Origin: Bacillota bacterium
Lineage (GTDB): Bacteria; Bacillota_A; Clostridia; Clostridiales; Clostridiaceae
NCBI GenBank assembly: GCA_021780795.1
Contig: JAJXYA010000319.1
Span: forward strand, 1 to 6,784
Length of the DNA stretch: 6,784 nt
Reading direction: 5' to 3'
Below the pieces are notes generated by a model. The model was not told the DNA's origin. It searched no databases and saw only the letters and a program-made list of their open reading frames with translations. The position numbers were made by a program, and so were the translations under genes. The number at the start of each line of letters is the position of its first letter. Positions within the stretch are counted from its first letter, which is position 1. Shown one piece after another: positions 6,138-6,784 of this stretch.

Positions 6138-6784
6138 ATGTATAAATTATTAGCAATTGATTTGGATGGGACTTTACTTAAAAGCGATGGTACTATTTCA
6201 AAAGCAAATGTAGAAGCAATTGAAGAGGCAAGAAAAAAAGGTGTAAGAGTAGTTCTTGCTACGGGAAGACCTTTAAATGGAATAAAAAGATATTTAAAAG
6301 AGTTAAATTTACTAGGTGATGAGTATGTAATTGTATTTAATGGTGCGGTTACGGAAAAGGTTAAAAATTTTGAAGTTATTAGAGAAAAAGGAGTATCACT
6401 AGAGGATTTAGAAGAAATATACAAATTAAGCAAAAAACTTAATATAAATATTCATATACACACAATAAAAGAATGTATAACACCTAAAATTAATAAATTT
6501 AGTGAATTTGAAGCTGGATTAAATTCTATACAATTAAAAGAAATGAAATTTGAAGATTTACCTAAAGATATAGAAGTAATAAAAATGATGTTAGTAGGGG
6601 AAAAACAAAAAATAGATACAATTAGTAAACTAGTAGATGAATACTACCTTAATAAATATACTGTAGTTAGAAGTCTTGAATATTACTTAGAATTTTTAAA
6701 TAAGACTGCTAACAAGGGTGAAGCCTTAAGACAATTAGCAAAAATGCTTAATATAGATAAAGAAGAAATAATTAGTATTGGTGA
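6138..6784 (+). CDS. Cof-type HAD-superfamily (IIB) phosphatase, 3' end outside the window
   Basis: The 215 visible residues are a cytosolic haloacid-dehalogenase-type phosphatase of the Cof/YidA group, which usually hydrolyses small phosphorylated metabolites such as sugar phosphates. Motif I is LAIDLDGTLL, with nucleophile Asp8 and acid/base Asp10. Motif II is ATGRP, just after VRVVL. The region from about residue 85 to 185 is the alpha/beta cap typical of type IIB members, with HIHTIKECITP and VIKMMLVGE. Motif III is NKTANKGEAL, with Lys193. The window ends at EEIISIG, just where motif IV (GDxxND) would begin. Complete family members have about 260-280 residues, so roughly 50-60 are missing. 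The start is the ATG 5 bases after AAGGAG; no other start fits as well, because the family begins a few residues before motif I. A terminator upstream suggests its own promoter. The substrate cannot be read from the sequence. Confidence 0.93.
   Translation, partial: MYKLLAIDLDGTLLKSDGTISKANVEAIEEARKKGVRVVLATGRPLNGIKRYLKELNLLGDEYVIVFNGAVTEKVKNFEVIREKGVSLEDLEEIYKLSKKLNINIHIHTIKECITPKINKFSEFEAGLNSIQLKEMKFEDLPKDIEVIKMMLVGEKQKIDTISKLVDEYYLNKYTVVRSLEYYLEFLNKTANKGEALRQLAKMLNIDKEEIISIG

Noticed and set aside
6125..6433. Antisense open frame over the HAD gene
   Set aside because: It lies opposite a well-supported HAD hydrolase with all expected motifs, has no recognisable protein features, and is explained as a shadow of that gene. 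The same holds for antisense frames over the GH3, GH43 and flavoprotein genes.

Overview
The window looks like chromosomal DNA of a low-GC, anaerobic Firmicute, most likely a Clostridium or a relative in the Clostridia. By eye, roughly a third of the bases are G or C. Codons are strongly AT-biased, genes start behind AGGAG-type ribosome binding sites, intrinsic terminators are clear, and the glycosidases and flavoprotein resemble clostridial families. All real genes read on the + strand.

Region 1 (1-4712) is a carbohydrate-degradation block. It holds the 3' part of a type B carboxylesterase, then a complete GH3 beta-glucosidase/beta-xylosidase 3 bases downstream, then a complete GH43 beta-xylosidase/arabinofuranosidase 78 bases further on. 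No terminator is visible between these genes and a strong one follows the GH43 gene, so they probably form one transcript. None of the two complete enzymes has a signal peptide. The likely job is cytoplasmic trimming of imported hemicellulose (xylan-type) oligosaccharides: the esterase would remove ester side groups, and GH43 and GH3 would release xylose, arabinose or glucose. No transporter or regulator lies in the window.

The first ~90 bases are the strangest part. The esterase frame is open to the left edge, but where the family's GxSxG nucleophile elbow should lie it carries unrelated, CpG-rich sequence. The esterase therefore looks truncated or fused at its 5' end, or the window begins at a rearrangement or assembly joint.

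Region 2 (4713-4942) is intergenic. It contains a 16-bp-stem terminator, then a separate perfect palindrome with 15-bp arms, then a possible promoter. Region 3 (4943-5893) is a flavodoxin-fold, FMN-reductase-like protein with two cysteine quartets: one of iron-sulfur-flavoprotein type near the N-terminus and a zinc-ribbon or rubredoxin-like one near the C-terminus. It is followed by its own terminator (5913-5958).

Region 4 (5959-6137) is a very AT-rich spacer with several dyads, including two related 17-bp dyads 33 bp apart. Region 5 (6138 to the right edge) is the start of a Cof-type HAD hydrolase cut by the window end. The terminators suggest that the flavoprotein and the HAD gene are separate transcription units unrelated to the hemicellulose block. 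I see no RNA gene, CRISPR array, insertion sequence or complete mobile element. The enzymes belong to known families; the most novel signals are the esterase junction, the double-quartet flavoprotein and the palindromic sites.
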